From contig JACOUS010000029.1 of assembly GCA_016177735.1 (NCBI GenBank), positions 62,001-126,000 on the forward strand: 64,000 nt of DNA, read 5' to 3'. The position numbers and the translations under genes are program-made. How positions within the stretch are numbered: position 1 is the first letter of the stretch; each line of letters opens with the position of its first letter. Source of the stretch: Ignavibacteriales bacterium. Its GTDB lineage: Bacteria > Bacteroidota > Ignavibacteria > Ignavibacteriales > Melioribacteraceae. The notes beneath the pieces are model-generated. The model was given only the letters and a program-made list of their open reading frames with translations. It made no database searches and was not told where the DNA came from. This document shows, one piece after another, positions 44,993 through 55,143 of this stretch.

Positions 44993-46027
44993 ATGATAGA
45001 CAATAGAACCGACACTAAATGCAGAATTGCAGTTGATGCTATGGGGGGCGACTTTGCCCCCAAGAATGAACTTCTGGGTGCCGTGCAAGCTTTTAATCAA
45101 AACCGGGATTTTGAACTCATTCTTGTTGGTGACCAACAAAAAATCAAATCAGTCGCGCAATCTGAGAATATTGATATTTCTTCTTTTTCTATTCATCATG
45201 CATCGCAAGTTATCGACATGTATGATAAACCGACCGATGCGATCAAAACAAAACAAGATTCTTCGCTTGTTGTTGGTGCTAAACTTGTTAGAGAGAAAAA
45301 AGCAGACGCATTTGTAAGTGCCGGTAATACCGGCGCAATGATGGCGGCTTCTACTCTAATTATGGGAAGAATTGAAGGTGTCAGCAGACCAACAATAGGC
45401 GCATCTTTTCCTACCGAAAAAAATAAATTCTGCATTGTGTTTGATGCCGGTGCGAGTGTTGACAGCAAACCCCAGCATTTGTTCGAATACTCCGTACTCG
45501 GTACTATCTTTGCGAAAGAAATTTACAATCAACCGGATCCTACTGTGGGAATTCTAAATGTAGGCGAAGAAGAATCGAAGGGGAACGAACTTACTTTTGC
45601 CGCTTACAAATTATTAAAAGAATCAAAGCTGAATTTTACCGGCAATGTAGAAGGCAGAGATATTCTAAAAGGGAAAGTTGATGTTGTTGTTTGCGATGGT
45701 TTTGTTGGAAATATCATCTTAAAATTCGGCGAAAGCGTTTTGACTTTTTTGAGAACACGAATTCGGGGTTATGCCGAAAAAGGTTTGATCAATAAAATAA
45801 AAGCGCTTGTTGTTCGATCAGTGTTAAAAGCATCATTAAGCGATATGGATTACCAAACGCACGGCGGCGTTCCGCTGCTCGGTGTTAACGGAATTAGTAT
45901 CATAGGGCACGGTTCAAGTACACCGCTTGCAATCAAAAATATGATACTCCGTGCAAAAGAAATGTATGATAAAAAACTTATTCACAAATTTGAAAATGCT
46001 CTGAAGGATTATGCAGTCAAAAAATAA
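44993..46027 (+). CDS. plsX: Phosphate acyltransferase PlsX
   Basis: A 344-residue enzyme that converts acyl-ACP to acyl-phosphate for phospholipid synthesis. It begins with CRIAVDAMGGDFAPKNELLG, and has SAGNTGAMMAASTLIMGRI and CDGFVGNIILKFGES, the conserved PlsX blocks. It overlaps fabH by 17 bases, coupling phospholipid and fatty-acid initiation genes. Confidence 0.96.
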   Translation: MIDNRTDTKCRIAVDAMGGDFAPKNELLGAVQAFNQNRDFELILVGDQQKIKSVAQSENIDISSFSIHHASQVIDMYDKPTDAIKTKQDSSLVVGAKLVREKKADAFVSAGNTGAMMAASTLIMGRIEGVSRPTIGASFPTEKNKFCIVFDAGASVDSKPQHLFEYSVLGTIFAKEIYNQPDPTVGILNVGEEESKGNELTFAAYKLLKESKLNFTGNVEGRDILKGKVDVVVCDGFVGNIILKFGESVLTFLRTRIRGYAEKGLINKIKALVVRSVLKASLSDMDYQTHGGVPLLGVNGISIIGHGSSTPLAIKNMILRAKEMYDKKLIHKFENALKDYAVKK

Positions 46028-47018
46028 AACTATAAACGCGGCTATTACTGCCGTTGGTATGTATGTACCAGATAAGGTAATGGATAATAAATATTTCGAA
46101 TCGATAGTTGATACTAACGATGAATGGATTATTACACGTACCGGAATTAAAGAACGCAGATTGATGGAAAACGGCGCTACAAGCGATATGGCGGCTTTTG
46201 CAATTCAGGATTTGATGAAAACATCATCATTAAAACCTGAAGAGATCGACGTAATAATTGTTGCTACGGTAACGCCGGATATGCTCTTCCCGGCAACAGC
46301 ATGTTTGGTTCAAGAAAAAATCGGCGCAAAGAACGCATGGGGTTTTGATCTCTCTGCCGCTTGTTCCGGATTTTTATTTGCACTTCAAACCGGCGCAAGT
46401 TTAGTTGAAAGCGGTTCCTACAAAAAAGTTGTTGTAGTCGGCTCGGATAAAATGAGCGCAATTACGGATTACACGGACCGTAACACTTGCATTCTTTTTG
46501 GCGATGCTGCATCTGCAGTACTTTTGGAACCTTCCGAAGATTTGAATTACGGAATAAAAGATTCATTGCTTTATGTTGATGGGAGCGGCAGAGATGCGCT
46601 CAACATGAAAGCCGGCGGAAGTTTAAACCCGGCAAGCCATGATACAATTGATAAAAAATGGCATTACATTTATCAGGACGGAAAAGCTGTTTTCAAAGTT
46701 GCCGTAAAGGGAATGGCTGATGTTTCGTACGAAATTATGGAAAAGAATGGATTGAAATCCGAAGATGTTGCATATCTTGTACCGCATCAGGCAAATCTTA
46801 GAATTATCGATGCAACTGCCGAGCGGATGGGAATCTCAAAAGAAAAAGTTATGATCAATATTGATAAATACGGCAACACAACTGCCGCAACAATTCCCTT
46901 GTGCTTAACCGAATATTACAGAGCCGGCAAAGTTAAAAAAGGTGATAACCTTATACTTGCCGCATTCGGCGCCGGTTACACTTGGGGTTCTATTTATTTG
47001 ACATGGGGTTTGGATTAA
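46011..47018 (+). CDS. fabH: 3-oxoacyl-ACP synthase III
   Basis: A 335-residue condensing enzyme that starts fatty-acid synthesis from acyl-CoA and malonyl-ACP. The Cys nucleophile lies in FDLSAACSGFLFAL, and the His and Asn in VPHQANLRIIDA and NIDKYGNTTAATIP complete the triad. The start is inside plsX and the stop shares one base with the fabD start. Confidence 0.96.
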   Translation: MQSKNKTINAAITAVGMYVPDKVMDNKYFESIVDTNDEWIITRTGIKERRLMENGATSDMAAFAIQDLMKTSSLKPEEIDVIIVATVTPDMLFPATACLVQEKIGAKNAWGFDLSAACSGFLFALQTGASLVESGSYKKVVVVGSDKMSAITDYTDRNTCILFGDAASAVLLEPSEDLNYGIKDSLLYVDGSGRDALNMKAGGSLNPASHDTIDKKWHYIYQDGKAVFKVAVKGMADVSYEIMEKNGLKSEDVAYLVPHQANLRIIDATAERMGISKEKVMINIDKYGNTTAATIPLCLTEYYRAGKVKKGDNLILAAFGAGYTWGSIYLTWGLD

Positions 47019-47932
47019 TGGGGAAGAAGGCTTTTATTTTTCCGGGACAAGGTTCGCAATATGTTGGAATGGCTCACGACCTTTATGAGAATTCCGTTGA
47101 AGCAAAAGAGATGATTAAAACTGCCGAAGAGGCTACGGGTTTACCGTTATCAACAATAATGTTTAACGGTCCCGAAGAATCTTTGAAGCAGACTGATGTT
47201 ACACAGACTTCAATTTTTGTTCACAGTGTTGTGCTTGCAAGTTTAATTAGAACAATCGAGCCGGATATGACAGCCGGTCACTCGCTCGGTGAGTATTCGG
47301 CATTGTATAGTGTAAAGGCAATTCAATTCTATGATGCCGTAAAACTTGTTCACCACAGAGGTTCTTCAATGTTGCGTGCCGGGATTGCACAGCCCGGAAC
47401 GATGGCGGCTGTTGTCGGATTGTCTTCGGAAAAGTTAAATGAAATTTGCGAAGAAGCTTCGAAGAATGGAATTGTTCAATGCGCTAATTTTAATTCACCG
47501 GGGCAGATTGTTATTTCGGGTTCTGTGACCGGTGTTCATGCCGCAATGGATTTGGCAAAGAAACAAGGTGCTAAACTTGTAAAGGAATTAATTGTGAGCG
47601 GCGCATTCCATTCTCCGCTAATGGAAAGTGCTAAAGAAAGTTTGAAACAGAAACTTGATGAAACACCTTTTTATGATGCAAAAATTCCGGTTTATGCAAA
47701 TGTTACTGCACAAGCCGTTAATGAAAAAGATTCAATAAAAAAATTGTTGTATGATCAATTGACTTATCCGGTACGCTGGGAAGAAACAATCGTAAATATG
47801 ATTAACGACGGAGCCGATGAATTTTACGAAATTGGTCCCGGCAAAGTTTTGCAAGGACTTGTTAAAAGAATTAATCCGGATGTAAAAATATTCGGTATCG
47901 ATAAATTTGCAGATGTTGAAAGGTTTCTCTAA
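47018..47932 (+). CDS. fabD: Malonyl-CoA:ACP transacylase
   Basis: A 304-residue enzyme that moves malonyl groups from CoA to ACP. It begins MGKKAFIFPGQGSQYVGMAH; the active Ser is in TAGHSLGEYSA, and the partner His in SGAFHSPLM. ATG 47018 is chosen because it overlaps the fabH stop (TAATG) and gives the standard N-terminus, although the frame opens further upstream. It shares one base with the next gene's start (TAATG). Confidence 0.96.
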   Translation: MGKKAFIFPGQGSQYVGMAHDLYENSVEAKEMIKTAEEATGLPLSTIMFNGPEESLKQTDVTQTSIFVHSVVLASLIRTIEPDMTAGHSLGEYSALYSVKAIQFYDAVKLVHHRGSSMLRAGIAQPGTMAAVVGLSSEKLNEICEEASKNGIVQCANFNSPGQIVISGSVTGVHAAMDLAKKQGAKLVKELIVSGAFHSPLMESAKESLKQKLDETPFYDAKIPVYANVTAQAVNEKDSIKKLLYDQLTYPVRWEETIVNMINDGADEFYEIGPGKVLQGLVKRINPDVKIFGIDKFADVERFL

Positions 47933-48549
47933 TGGAAAAAAAGTTCGATAAAATAATTAACGGACTTTACATCGACCCGGTAATCTTCACACATAAATTT
48001 GTGAAGGCTTGTGATGTTTGTATCTGCTCGGGTGAGTGCTGTTATTACGGTGTGTACACAGATTTTAAGGAATACGAAAAAATTCTTTCTGTTAAAGAGA
48101 GAATTATAAAAGCAATGGATGATTCCCAAACTAAAAATCCCGATGAATGGTTTGAAGAACCTGAAAAAGATCCCGATTTTGAATCGGGGTTAGCGGTTGG
48201 TACAGAGGTACACAACGGTAAATGTGTCTTTTTGGATAAACAAGGCTATTGCACTCTGCAGAAGATGGCAATTGAAGAAAACGAATTCAAGTGGAAATAT
48301 AAACCTCTGTATTGTATATTATTTCCGTTAGTAATTTTTGAAGGGGCATTAACAATAGATGACGAACATTTGGATAGGATGCATTACTGCAACAAAGTGG
48401 AGAACCAGGTATCGACAATATTTGACTGCACAAAAGATGAATTGCGTTATTTGCTCGGCGAAAAAGGTTTTGAAGAATTAGTCCAGTACAGAGAAGAGTA
48501 TTTGGCTTCCATCAAAAACAAAGAGATAAAAATTGAGATTACAAAATAA
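47932..48549 (+). CDS. DUF3109 family Cys-rich protein
   Basis: A 205-residue protein with nine or so Cys residues: FVKACDVCICSGECCYYGVY holds the CxxCxCxxxCC-like cluster, followed by NGKCVFLDKQGYCTLQ, YCILFPL and HYCNKV. This matches DUF3109/YkgJ-type families that are thought to bind an iron-sulfur cluster or zinc. The role is unknown. It lies within the fatty-acid cluster between fabD and fabG, overlapping both neighbours (1 and 17 bases), so it is certainly translated with them. Confidence 0.82.
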   Translation: MEKKFDKIINGLYIDPVIFTHKFVKACDVCICSGECCYYGVYTDFKEYEKILSVKERIIKAMDDSQTKNPDEWFEEPEKDPDFESGLAVGTEVHNGKCVFLDKQGYCTLQKMAIEENEFKWKYKPLYCILFPLVIFEGALTIDDEHLDRMHYCNKVENQVSTIFDCTKDELRYLLGEKGFEELVQYREEYLASIKNKEIKIEITK

Positions 48550-49276
48550 GCGTGCAATTGTAACCGGCGGTACGCGCGGTATCGGCAAAGCAATAGTTTA
48601 CGAACTTGCCAAAGAAGGATGCAGTGTTGTATTCACATATTTCAGTTCCGATGAAACGGCAAGAAAAATTGAGCAAGAATTGAATTCCGATAGTGTGAAA
48701 ATTTTTGGCTTCAAAGCCGATGCATCTTCTTTCAATTCTGCGCAAGAAACCGTTAATTACACCTTGGAAAAATTAGGCGGCGTTGATATTTTAGTAAATA
48801 ATGCCGGACTAACGAAGGATAACTTGCTTTTAAGAATGAGCGAAGCAGATTTTGATCAAGTTGTGAATGCAAATCTGAAAAGTGTTTTTAATTATACAAA
48901 AGCAATTCTCAAACCGATGATTGCACAGCGAAGCGGAAAAATTATTAATATTAGTTCTGTGGTTGGAATTATCGGGAATCCCGGTCAGGCTAATTATGTT
49001 GCCTCGAAAGCCGGTGTTATTGGAATGACAAAATCGAACGCAAAAGAATTGGCATCGAGAAATATAAATGTAAATGCAGTAGCACCCGGTTTTATTGAAA
49101 CAGATATGACGAATAAACTTAACGATCAACAGAAAGAAGCAATTGTCGCAAACATTCCAATTAAACGGCTCGGTAAACCGGAAGACGTTGCCAAAGCAGT
49201 TTTGTTTTTGAGCAGCAACGATTCCGATTATATCACCGGACAAGTTCTAACTGTTGACGGCGGAATGGTAATGTAA
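48533..49276 (+). CDS. fabG: 3-oxoacyl-ACP reductase
   Basis: A 247-residue short-chain dehydrogenase for the NADPH-dependent reduction step of fatty-acid elongation. It has the cofactor motif TGGTRGIG, NNAG, the catalytic Ser in INISSVVGIIGN and the YVASK pair, and AVAPGFIETDMT. The start is TTG at 48533, inside the previous gene; ATG codons further on would remove the cofactor-binding strand. Confidence 0.95.
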   Translation: MRLQNKRAIVTGGTRGIGKAIVYELAKEGCSVVFTYFSSDETARKIEQELNSDSVKIFGFKADASSFNSAQETVNYTLEKLGGVDILVNNAGLTKDNLLLRMSEADFDQVVNANLKSVFNYTKAILKPMIAQRSGKIINISSVVGIIGNPGQANYVASKAGVIGMTKSNAKELASRNINVNAVAPGFIETDMTNKLNDQQKEAIVANIPIKRLGKPEDVAKAVLFLSSNDSDYITGQVLTVDGGMVM

Positions 49277-49318
49277 GTTTTTTAATTCATAAATCATCAA
49301 CATCACAAGGAGTAATAA

Positions 49319-49555
49319 ATGGACGTTGAAGCAAAAGTAAAAGAAATAATAATTGATAAACTCGGTGTTGAAGAATCTCAAATAACACCAGAAGCTTCAT
49401 TTACAAATGATCTCGGTGCAGATTCTTTGGATATAGTTGAGTTAGTTATGGGCTTTGAATCTGCTTTCGATATTTCAATTCCCGACGAAGATGCTGAGAA
49501 AATTGGTACCGTTGGTGATGCAACAAAATATCTGAAAGAGAAACTTGGTAAGTAG
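49319..49555 (+). CDS. acpP: Acyl carrier protein
   Basis: A 78-residue acidic protein with the phosphopantetheine-attachment motif [14 protein letters not shown], the Ser being the modified residue. AAGGAG stands eight bases before its ATG, a strong site as expected for a highly made protein. A stem-loop follows the stop codon before fabF. Confidence 0.98.
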   Translation: MDVEAKVKEIIIDKLGVEESQITPEASFTNDLGADSLDIVELVMGFESAFDISIPDEDAEKIGTVGDATKYLKEKLGK

Positions 49556-49571
49556 TATTGACATAATCCGA

Positions 49572-49596
49572 AAGACCGCGGCATAGCTGCGGTCTT
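49572..49596 (+). terminator. Intercistronic stem-loop after acpP
   Basis: AAGACCGC (49572-49579) pairs with GCGGTCTT (49589-49596); G-T and two further G-C pairs can extend the stem into the loop. It is followed by CGTTTCC rather than a clear T tract, so partial termination or protection of the abundant acpP message is more likely than full termination. Confidence 0.55.
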
Positions 49597-49628
49597 CGTT
49601 TCCACACAACAAGTACAAGGGTGATAAA

Positions 49629-50873
49629 ATGAGCAAAAGAAGAGTAGTAGTAACCGGTATTGGAGCTTTAACCCCCATCGGAAATAATGTTCAGGAATTT
49701 TGGGACGGAATGATGGAAGGCAGAAGCGGTGCAAATCCGATTACAAAATTTGATGCATCGAATTTTACTACTAAATTTGCTTGCGAAGTCAAAAACTTCG
49801 ATCCGCTTATTTACATCGATAAAAAAGAAGTAAAGAGAATGGACCCTTATACGCAATATGCGCTTGCAACTTCTGCAATGGCTTTGGAAGATTCTCAATT
49901 AGATTTTTCAAAAATCAATCGGGAAATGTGCGGCGTTGTTTTTGGCAGCGGAATCGGCGGTATATCTACTTTTGAAGAACAACATACCGCGTACATGAAC
50001 GGGGGTGCAAAAAGAGTAAGCCCTTTCTTTGTACCTATGATGATTTCCGATATTGCTGCCGGACAGATTTCGATTAAGTATGGTCTCAAAGGACCGAATT
50101 ACGCTACAACTTCCGCATGTGCAACATCATCTCACGCAATTGCCGATGCGTTCATTCTCGTTCAAAGAGGTTCGGCAGATGTTATGTTCAGCGGCGGGTC
50201 AGAATTCCCGATTACTCCGATGGCTGTTGCCGGTTTTAATTCTGCACGTGCGTTATCAACTTGGAACGATAAATATGCTGTTGCATCACGTCCGTTCGAT
50301 AAAGATAGAAACGGATTTGTTATGGGCGAAGGTTCGGGCACAATAGTTCTTGAAGAACTTGAACATGCATTAAAACGCGGCGCAAAAATTTACGGTGAAA
50401 TTGTAGGTGTCGGCTTGACAGGCGACGCTTTCCATATCACCGCACCGCCTCCCGGCGGAGAAGGAGCTGTCCGCTCGATGCGCGAAGCTTTGCGCGATGC
50501 CGGAATTAAACCCGAAGAAGTTGATTATATAAATGCGCATGGTACTTCCACCGAATTAAATGATTTGAATGAAACACAAGCAATCAAAAAAGTTTTCGGT
50601 GATCATGCTTACAAACTTGCTGTAAGTTCTACAAAATCGATGACCGGACATTTACTCGGTGCCGCCGGCGCTGTTGAAGCGATAGCATCAATTTTAGCAA
50701 TTAAGAACAGTACGATTCCGCCAACAATAAATTTGGATACCCCGGATCCCGAATGTGATTTGAATTATACTCCTAAAGTTCCGGTAAAAAAAGAAATCAA
50801 TTATGCACTCAGTAATACATTCGGTTTTGGAGGTCACAACGCTTCGTTGCTGTTTAAAAAATTTGTAGGGTGA
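49629..50873 (+). CDS. fabF: 3-oxoacyl-ACP synthase II
   Basis: A 414-residue elongating condensing enzyme. It starts with [15 protein letters not shown], has the nucleophile Cys in [16 protein letters not shown], the first His in [11 protein letters not shown] and the second in [16 protein letters not shown]. It ends [15 protein letters not shown]. It lies in the standard acpP-fabF-rnc order and overlaps the start of rnc by four bases. Confidence 0.97.
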   Translation: MSKRRVVVTGIGALTPIGNNVQEFWDGMMEGRSGANPITKFDASNFTTKFACEVKNFDPLIYIDKKEVKRMDPYTQYALATSAMALEDSQLDFSKINREMCGVVFGSGIGGISTFEEQHTAYMNGGAKRVSPFFVPMMISDIAAGQISIKYGLKGPNYATTSACATSSHAIADAFILVQRGSADVMFSGGSEFPITPMAVAGFNSARALSTWNDKYAVASRPFDKDRNGFVMGEGSGTIVLEELEHALKRGAKIYGEIVGVGLTGDAFHITAPPPGGEGAVRSMREALRDAGIKPEEVDYINAHGTSTELNDLNETQAIKKVFGDHAYKLAVSSTKSMTGHLLGAAGAVEAIASILAIKNSTIPPTINLDTPDPECDLNYTPKVPVKKEINYALSNTFGFGGHNASLLFKKFVG

Positions 50874-51643
50874 TTTTGCTTAACAATTTATTAGACAGAT
50901 TTGTAAATCTTTTTCTTCGTAAAAATAGAAGCAACGATTCCAACACGCCTATTCTAAAGAATTTAGGGTCTTTGCAAGCTTTGCTTGGCTTTAGGATAAT
51001 TAACAACAACTATTACGTAAAAGCATTAACACACCGTTCATACCTTGAAATTAATCCGGCATTATTGAAATCCAACGAGCGTTTGGAATTCCTCGGCGAT
51101 TCTGTTTTGAATATGATTGTCGGGCATTACCTATTCGAAAATTATGATGATGAAGGAGAAGGATTTCTTACAAAAGCGAGATCATCGCTTGTCAATCGTG
51201 ATAGATTGTATGCCGCCGCAGACAAACTTCAACTGAAAGGAATGATTCTTTACAATCAAAAATACCTCAGCGATTCGGAAGATGGTCTGCAAACCATTCT
51301 TGCCGATTCAGTGGAAGCTTTAATCGGTGCAATTTATCTCGATAGAGGATTACGGGAGGCAAAAAAATTTGTTTTGAAATGGCTCGTTTATCCGTACGAA
51401 GAAGATGAAAGTTTTTTGATTGATACTAACTATAAAGGTCAACTGCTCGAATTCACACATGCAAAGAGAATTGAAACTCCGAGGTATGTGCTGAAAAATG
51501 TTGAGGGACCCGATCACAAAAAAGAATTTACAGTAGAAGTTTTTATCGGCAATGAATTGATGGGAACCGGACAAGGGAAGAATAAAAAAACTGCCGAACA
51601 AAACGCCTCTAAGACTGCGTTATCAAAATTAAAAGTAATCTAA
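50870..51643 (+). CDS. rnc: Ribonuclease III
   Basis: A 257-residue double-strand RNA endonuclease. The nuclease domain has the signature [17 protein letters not shown] with the metal-binding Glu/Asp and a second acidic set in [13 protein letters not shown]. The C-terminal dsRNA-binding domain starts at about [20 protein letters not shown] and ends [16 protein letters not shown]. The start is GTG at 50870, overlapping the fabF stop. Confidence 0.96.
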   Translation: MILLNNLLDRFVNLFLRKNRSNDSNTPILKNLGSLQALLGFRIINNNYYVKALTHRSYLEINPALLKSNERLEFLGDSVLNMIVGHYLFENYDDEGEGFLTKARSSLVNRDRLYAAADKLQLKGMILYNQKYLSDSEDGLQTILADSVEALIGAIYLDRGLREAKKFVLKWLVYPYEEDESFLIDTNYKGQLLEFTHAKRIETPRYVLKNVEGPDHKKEFTVEVFIGNELMGTGQGKNKKTAEQNASKTALSKLKVI

Positions 51644-51692
51644 ACATATCTCGTTTCTCTAAATTTGCTCTGCCTGATAAATTCGTTTTACA

Positions 51693-51700
51693 TATATTTG
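51693..51700 (+). promoter_or_regulatory. -7 box upstream of gcvP
   Basis: TATATTTG, an exact match to the Bacteroidota -7 element TAnnTTTG, 50 bases before the gcvP ATG. The nearest TTTG upstream is 25 bases away, longer than usual, so the -33 element is unclear. Confidence 0.45.
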
Positions 51701-51750
51701 AATACAAATAAAAATAAATTTCCCAAAAATACTTCATTAATGAGTTCACC

Positions 51751-54639
51751 ATGAATAATTTAGAATTCCACGACAAATTTGTTGACCGGCACATCGGACC
51801 AAATAATGACGACATAAAAAAAATGCTCGGCGTTATTGGTGTTAGTAATCTCGATGAGTTGATTGAGAAGACAGTTCCTTCATCCATCAAATTGAAGTCC
51901 AAACTCGATCTCGATGAACCGGAAACCGAATTCGATTTTATGAAACGGCTTCAAGTGCTCGCATCGCAAAACAAAGTTTTTAAAAATTATATTGGACTTG
52001 GTTACCACCCGACAATTACACCCGGAGTAATAAGAAGAAATATTTTGGAGAACCCGGGCTGGTACACACAGTACACTCCGTATCAGGCAGAAATTTCCCA
52101 AGGAAGATTGGAAGCGTTATTAAACTTTCAAACAATGATTATGGATTTAACCGGGATGCAGATTGCCAATGCGTCTCTGCTTGATGAGGCTACAGCCGCC
52201 GCTGAAGCGATGACGATGTTATTTGCTCTTCGAAAAGGAAATAAAAAAAATGCGGACATATTTTTTGTAAGTGAGGAAGTTTTCCCGCAGACAATTGATG
52301 TTTTGAAAACCCGTTCCGCTCCACTTGGAATTGAACTTAGAATCGGCAATCATAATAATGTAGAATTGAGCGATGATATTTTCGGAATGCTTGTTCAATA
52401 TCCGGCTTGCGATGGTGAAGTTTACGATTACACAGAACTTTTCAAGCGCGCAGAAGAAAAAGGAATTTACAAAGCTGCTGCTGCAGATTTATTGAGCCTC
52501 GCATTGCTAACTCCTCCGGGAGAATTCGGTGCAGACGTTGTTGTTGGTTCGGCACAAAGATTCGGCGTACCGATGGGTTACGGAGGTCCGCACGCGGCTT
52601 ACTTTGCAACAAAAGATGAGTACAAACGCCAAATGCCCGGTAGAATAATCGGTATATCGATTGATTCACGCGGCAAACGCGCGCTTCGCATGGCACTGCA
52701 AACACGCGAACAGCATATCAAACGCGAACATGCAACGAGCAACATTTGCACTGCACAAGTTCTGCTTGCAATTATGGCGGCAATGTACGGCGTTTATCAC
52801 GGACAAAAAGGAATTAAAGCAATTGCCGGTCGAGTTCACAATCTTACATCACTGCTTGAACATAAACTTGCCGTACTTGGCATCAAACAAATCAACACCC
52901 ATTATTTCGATACGATAAAAATTGAATTGAATAATTCTGCCGAAGTTGATCGTGTAAAACAACTTGCAATAGAAAACAAAATAAATTTTAGATACATCGA
53001 TTCAAGTGTAATTGGTATTTCACTTTCCGAACAAGATACACTAAATGATGTTGAAGAGATTGTTAAAATTTTTGCCGCAGCATTGAACAAATCATATTCA
53101 GCTAAATCGAACAGCAAAGAATTAAAAACAAAGATTCAGGAGAACTTACAGCGCAAATCGGAATATTTAACACACCCGGTTTTCAATTCGTACTATTCCG
53201 AAACTGAAATGCTGCGTTACATAAAAAAGCTGGAGAAGAAAGATCTTTCACTCACAACATCAATGATTCCGCTCGGTTCGTGCACAATGAAATTGAATGC
53301 AGCAACGGAAATATTCGGAATTACTTATCCTGAATTTGCCGAACTTCATCCGTTTGCACCGGAAGTGCAAGCCGCCGGTTATCATAAGTTTTTCGAAGAA
53401 TTGGAAGATTCACTTGCAAAGATTACCGGCTTCGATTCAGTTTCGCTGCAACCAAATTCCGGCGCTCAAGGCGAATATACCGGCTTGATGGTTATCCGCG
53501 CATATCATCACAGCAGAGGTGAAAAAAATAGAAATGTAATTTTAATTCCGTCGTCTGCGCACGGAACAAACCCGGCAAGTGCTGTACTCGCCGGCAACAA
53601 AGTTGTAGTTGTTAAGTGCGATGATCGCGGCAACATCGATACTGCTGATCTCAAAGCTAAAGCTGAACAGTACAAAGATTCTCTTTCTGCATTGATGGTA
53701 ACTTATCCTTCCACTCACGGCGTGTTTGAAGAAAGTATTATTGAAGTCTGCGAGATTATTCACAAATACGGCGGACAAGTTTACATGGACGGCGCAAACT
53801 TAAATGCACAGCTTGGATTAACAAGTCCCGGGATTATCGGTGCAGATGTTTGTCATTTGAATCTTCACAAAACATTTGCAATTCCGCATGGCGGAGGCGG
53901 ACCTGGAATGGGACCGATTGCAGTTGCAAAACATTTGTCTCCGTTTTTACCCGGTCATCCGGTTATTGGAACCGGCGGTGAAAATGCTATTCATGCGGTA
54001 TCTGCCGCGCCGTGGGGCAGTGCAAGCATTTTACTTATTTCATATGCTTACATCAAAATGCTTGGGGCGGAGGGTTTAACAAATGCTACCAAAGCCGCAA
54101 TCTTGAATGCAAATTATTTGAAAGCAAAATTGGAAAAAGAATTTCCGGTTTTGTATGCCGGCAAAAACGGATTCGTTGCGCACGAATTGATTTTTGACAC
54201 GAGAGGGTTTAAAACTTCCGCCAACATCGAAGTTGACGATATCGCAAAAAGATTGATGGACTATGGTTTCCACGCACCAACAGTTTCGTTTCCGGTCCCC
54301 GGTACTTTGATGGTTGAACCGACTGAAAGCGAATCGTTGTACGAGCTTGATCGATTTGCCGTTGCTCTGCTTTCAATCAAAAAAGAAATTGAAGAAATTG
54401 AAAACGGCACACTCGATAAAATTGATAATCCGTTGAAGAATGCACCGCACACGGCAGAAGAAGTTATCGGCGATAATTGGCAGCATAAATATTCGAGAGA
54501 ACGTGCGGCATTCCCGAATAAAGATGCGCGCGAAAATAAATTCTGGCCCAGTGTAGGCAGAGTTAACAATGCTTACGGCGATAGAAATCTTGTTTGCAGT
54601 TGTCTGCCGGTCAGCGAATATGAGGAAGCATCTGCCTGA
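51751..54639 (+). CDS. gcvP: Glycine dehydrogenase (decarboxylating), P-protein of the glycine cleavage system
   Basis: A 962-residue single-chain P-protein that decarboxylates glycine with pyridoxal phosphate and passes the aminomethyl group to the H-protein lipoyl arm. It starts [20 protein letters not shown], has the N-terminal half block [19 protein letters not shown], and in the C-terminal half [12 protein letters not shown] and the cofactor lysine in [19 protein letters not shown]. Full length shows the fused form, not the two-subunit form. T- and H-proteins are not in the window. Confidence 0.96.
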   Translation: MNNLEFHDKFVDRHIGPNNDDIKKMLGVIGVSNLDELIEKTVPSSIKLKSKLDLDEPETEFDFMKRLQVLASQNKVFKNYIGLGYHPTITPGVIRRNILENPGWYTQYTPYQAEISQGRLEALLNFQTMIMDLTGMQIANASLLDEATAAAEAMTMLFALRKGNKKNADIFFVSEEVFPQTIDVLKTRSAPLGIELRIGNHNNVELSDDIFGMLVQYPACDGEVYDYTELFKRAEEKGIYKAAAADLLSLALLTPPGEFGADVVVGSAQRFGVPMGYGGPHAAYFATKDEYKRQMPGRIIGISIDSRGKRALRMALQTREQHIKREHATSNICTAQVLLAIMAAMYGVYHGQKGIKAIAGRVHNLTSLLEHKLAVLGIKQINTHYFDTIKIELNNSAEVDRVKQLAIENKINFRYIDSSVIGISLSEQDTLNDVEEIVKIFAAALNKSYSAKSNSKELKTKIQENLQRKSEYLTHPVFNSYYSETEMLRYIKKLEKKDLSLTTSMIPLGSCTMKLNAATEIFGITYPEFAELHPFAPEVQAAGYHKFFEELEDSLAKITGFDSVSLQPNSGAQGEYTGLMVIRAYHHSRGEKNRNVILIPSSAHGTNPASAVLAGNKVVVVKCDDRGNIDTADLKAKAEQYKDSLSALMVTYPSTHGVFEESIIEVCEIIHKYGGQVYMDGANLNAQLGLTSPGIIGADVCHLNLHKTFAIPHGGGGPGMGPIAVAKHLSPFLPGHPVIGTGGENAIHAVSAAPWGSASILLISYAYIKMLGAEGLTNATKAAILNANYLKAKLEKEFPVLYAGKNGFVAHELIFDTRGFKTSANIEVDDIAKRLMDYGFHAPTVSFPVPGTLMVEPTESESLYELDRFAVALLSIKKEIEEIENGTLDKIDNPLKNAPHTAEEVIGDNWQHKYSRERAAFPNKDARENKFWPSVGRVNNAYGDRNLVCSCLPVSEYEEASA

Positions 54640-54656
54640 AAAAAGAAATAGATGAT

Positions 54657-55073
54657 ATGGAATTGATATGTGATATACTTTCAGCCTCCAAAACAATTGC
54701 AGTAGTCGGTATATCGCGAAGCCCGAATAAAACAAGCAGAAGTATTGCTGAATTTCTTGTTGATAAAGGATATCATGTTGTAGGCGTGAATCCATATTTT
54801 GATGAACCTGATTCAACCGGCGATATAAAAGTTTACCGGAATCTTAGCGATATTCCTTTTGATGTTGATATCGTTGACGTGTTCAGTAGATCGGAAGATA
54901 TTCCGGAACTAATTTCCGATGTATTGAATAAAAAACCGAAAACTTTATGGCTGCAGCAAGATATCAGGAACGATGAAGCAGTTCAACCGGTAATTGAAAA
55001 CGGCATCAACACAATTCAAGATAAGTGTATTGCGGTTTTTTATAACCTCTGCCGTGTTAATCGAAAAAAATAA
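54657..55073 (+). CDS. CoA-binding domain protein (YccU family)
   Basis: A 138-residue Rossmann-fold protein of the CoA-binding YccU type: IAVVGISRSPNKTSRSIAEF, then YHVVGVNPYFDEP, VDIVDVFSRSEDIPEL and KTLWLQQDIRNDEAV, ending with DKCIAVFYNLC. The family binds CoA or acyl-CoA and its cellular role is unclear. It lies 17 bases after gcvP. A 12-bp stem-loop begins a few bases after its stop and encloses the start codon of the next gene. Confidence 0.85.
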   Translation: MELICDILSASKTIAVVGISRSPNKTSRSIAEFLVDKGYHVVGVNPYFDEPDSTGDIKVYRNLSDIPFDVDIVDVFSRSEDIPELISDVLNKKPKTLWLQQDIRNDEAVQPVIENGINTIQDKCIAVFYNLCRVNRKK

Positions 55074-55082
55074 TTCCATTCG

Positions 55083-55143
55083 AAAGCCGATTGCGATGAA
55101 TAAAAAATTTATAAAAATATTTTTCACGGCAATCGGCTTTTTT
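55083..55143 (+). promoter_or_regulatory. Stem-loop enclosing the start codon of the Omp85-like gene
   Basis: AAAGCCGATTGC (55083-55094) pairs perfectly over 12 bp with GCAATCGGCTTT (55129-55140), followed by three more T. The 34-base loop contains the ATG at 55096. It may end the upstream transcript, or hide the start codon, or both. Confidence 0.55.
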
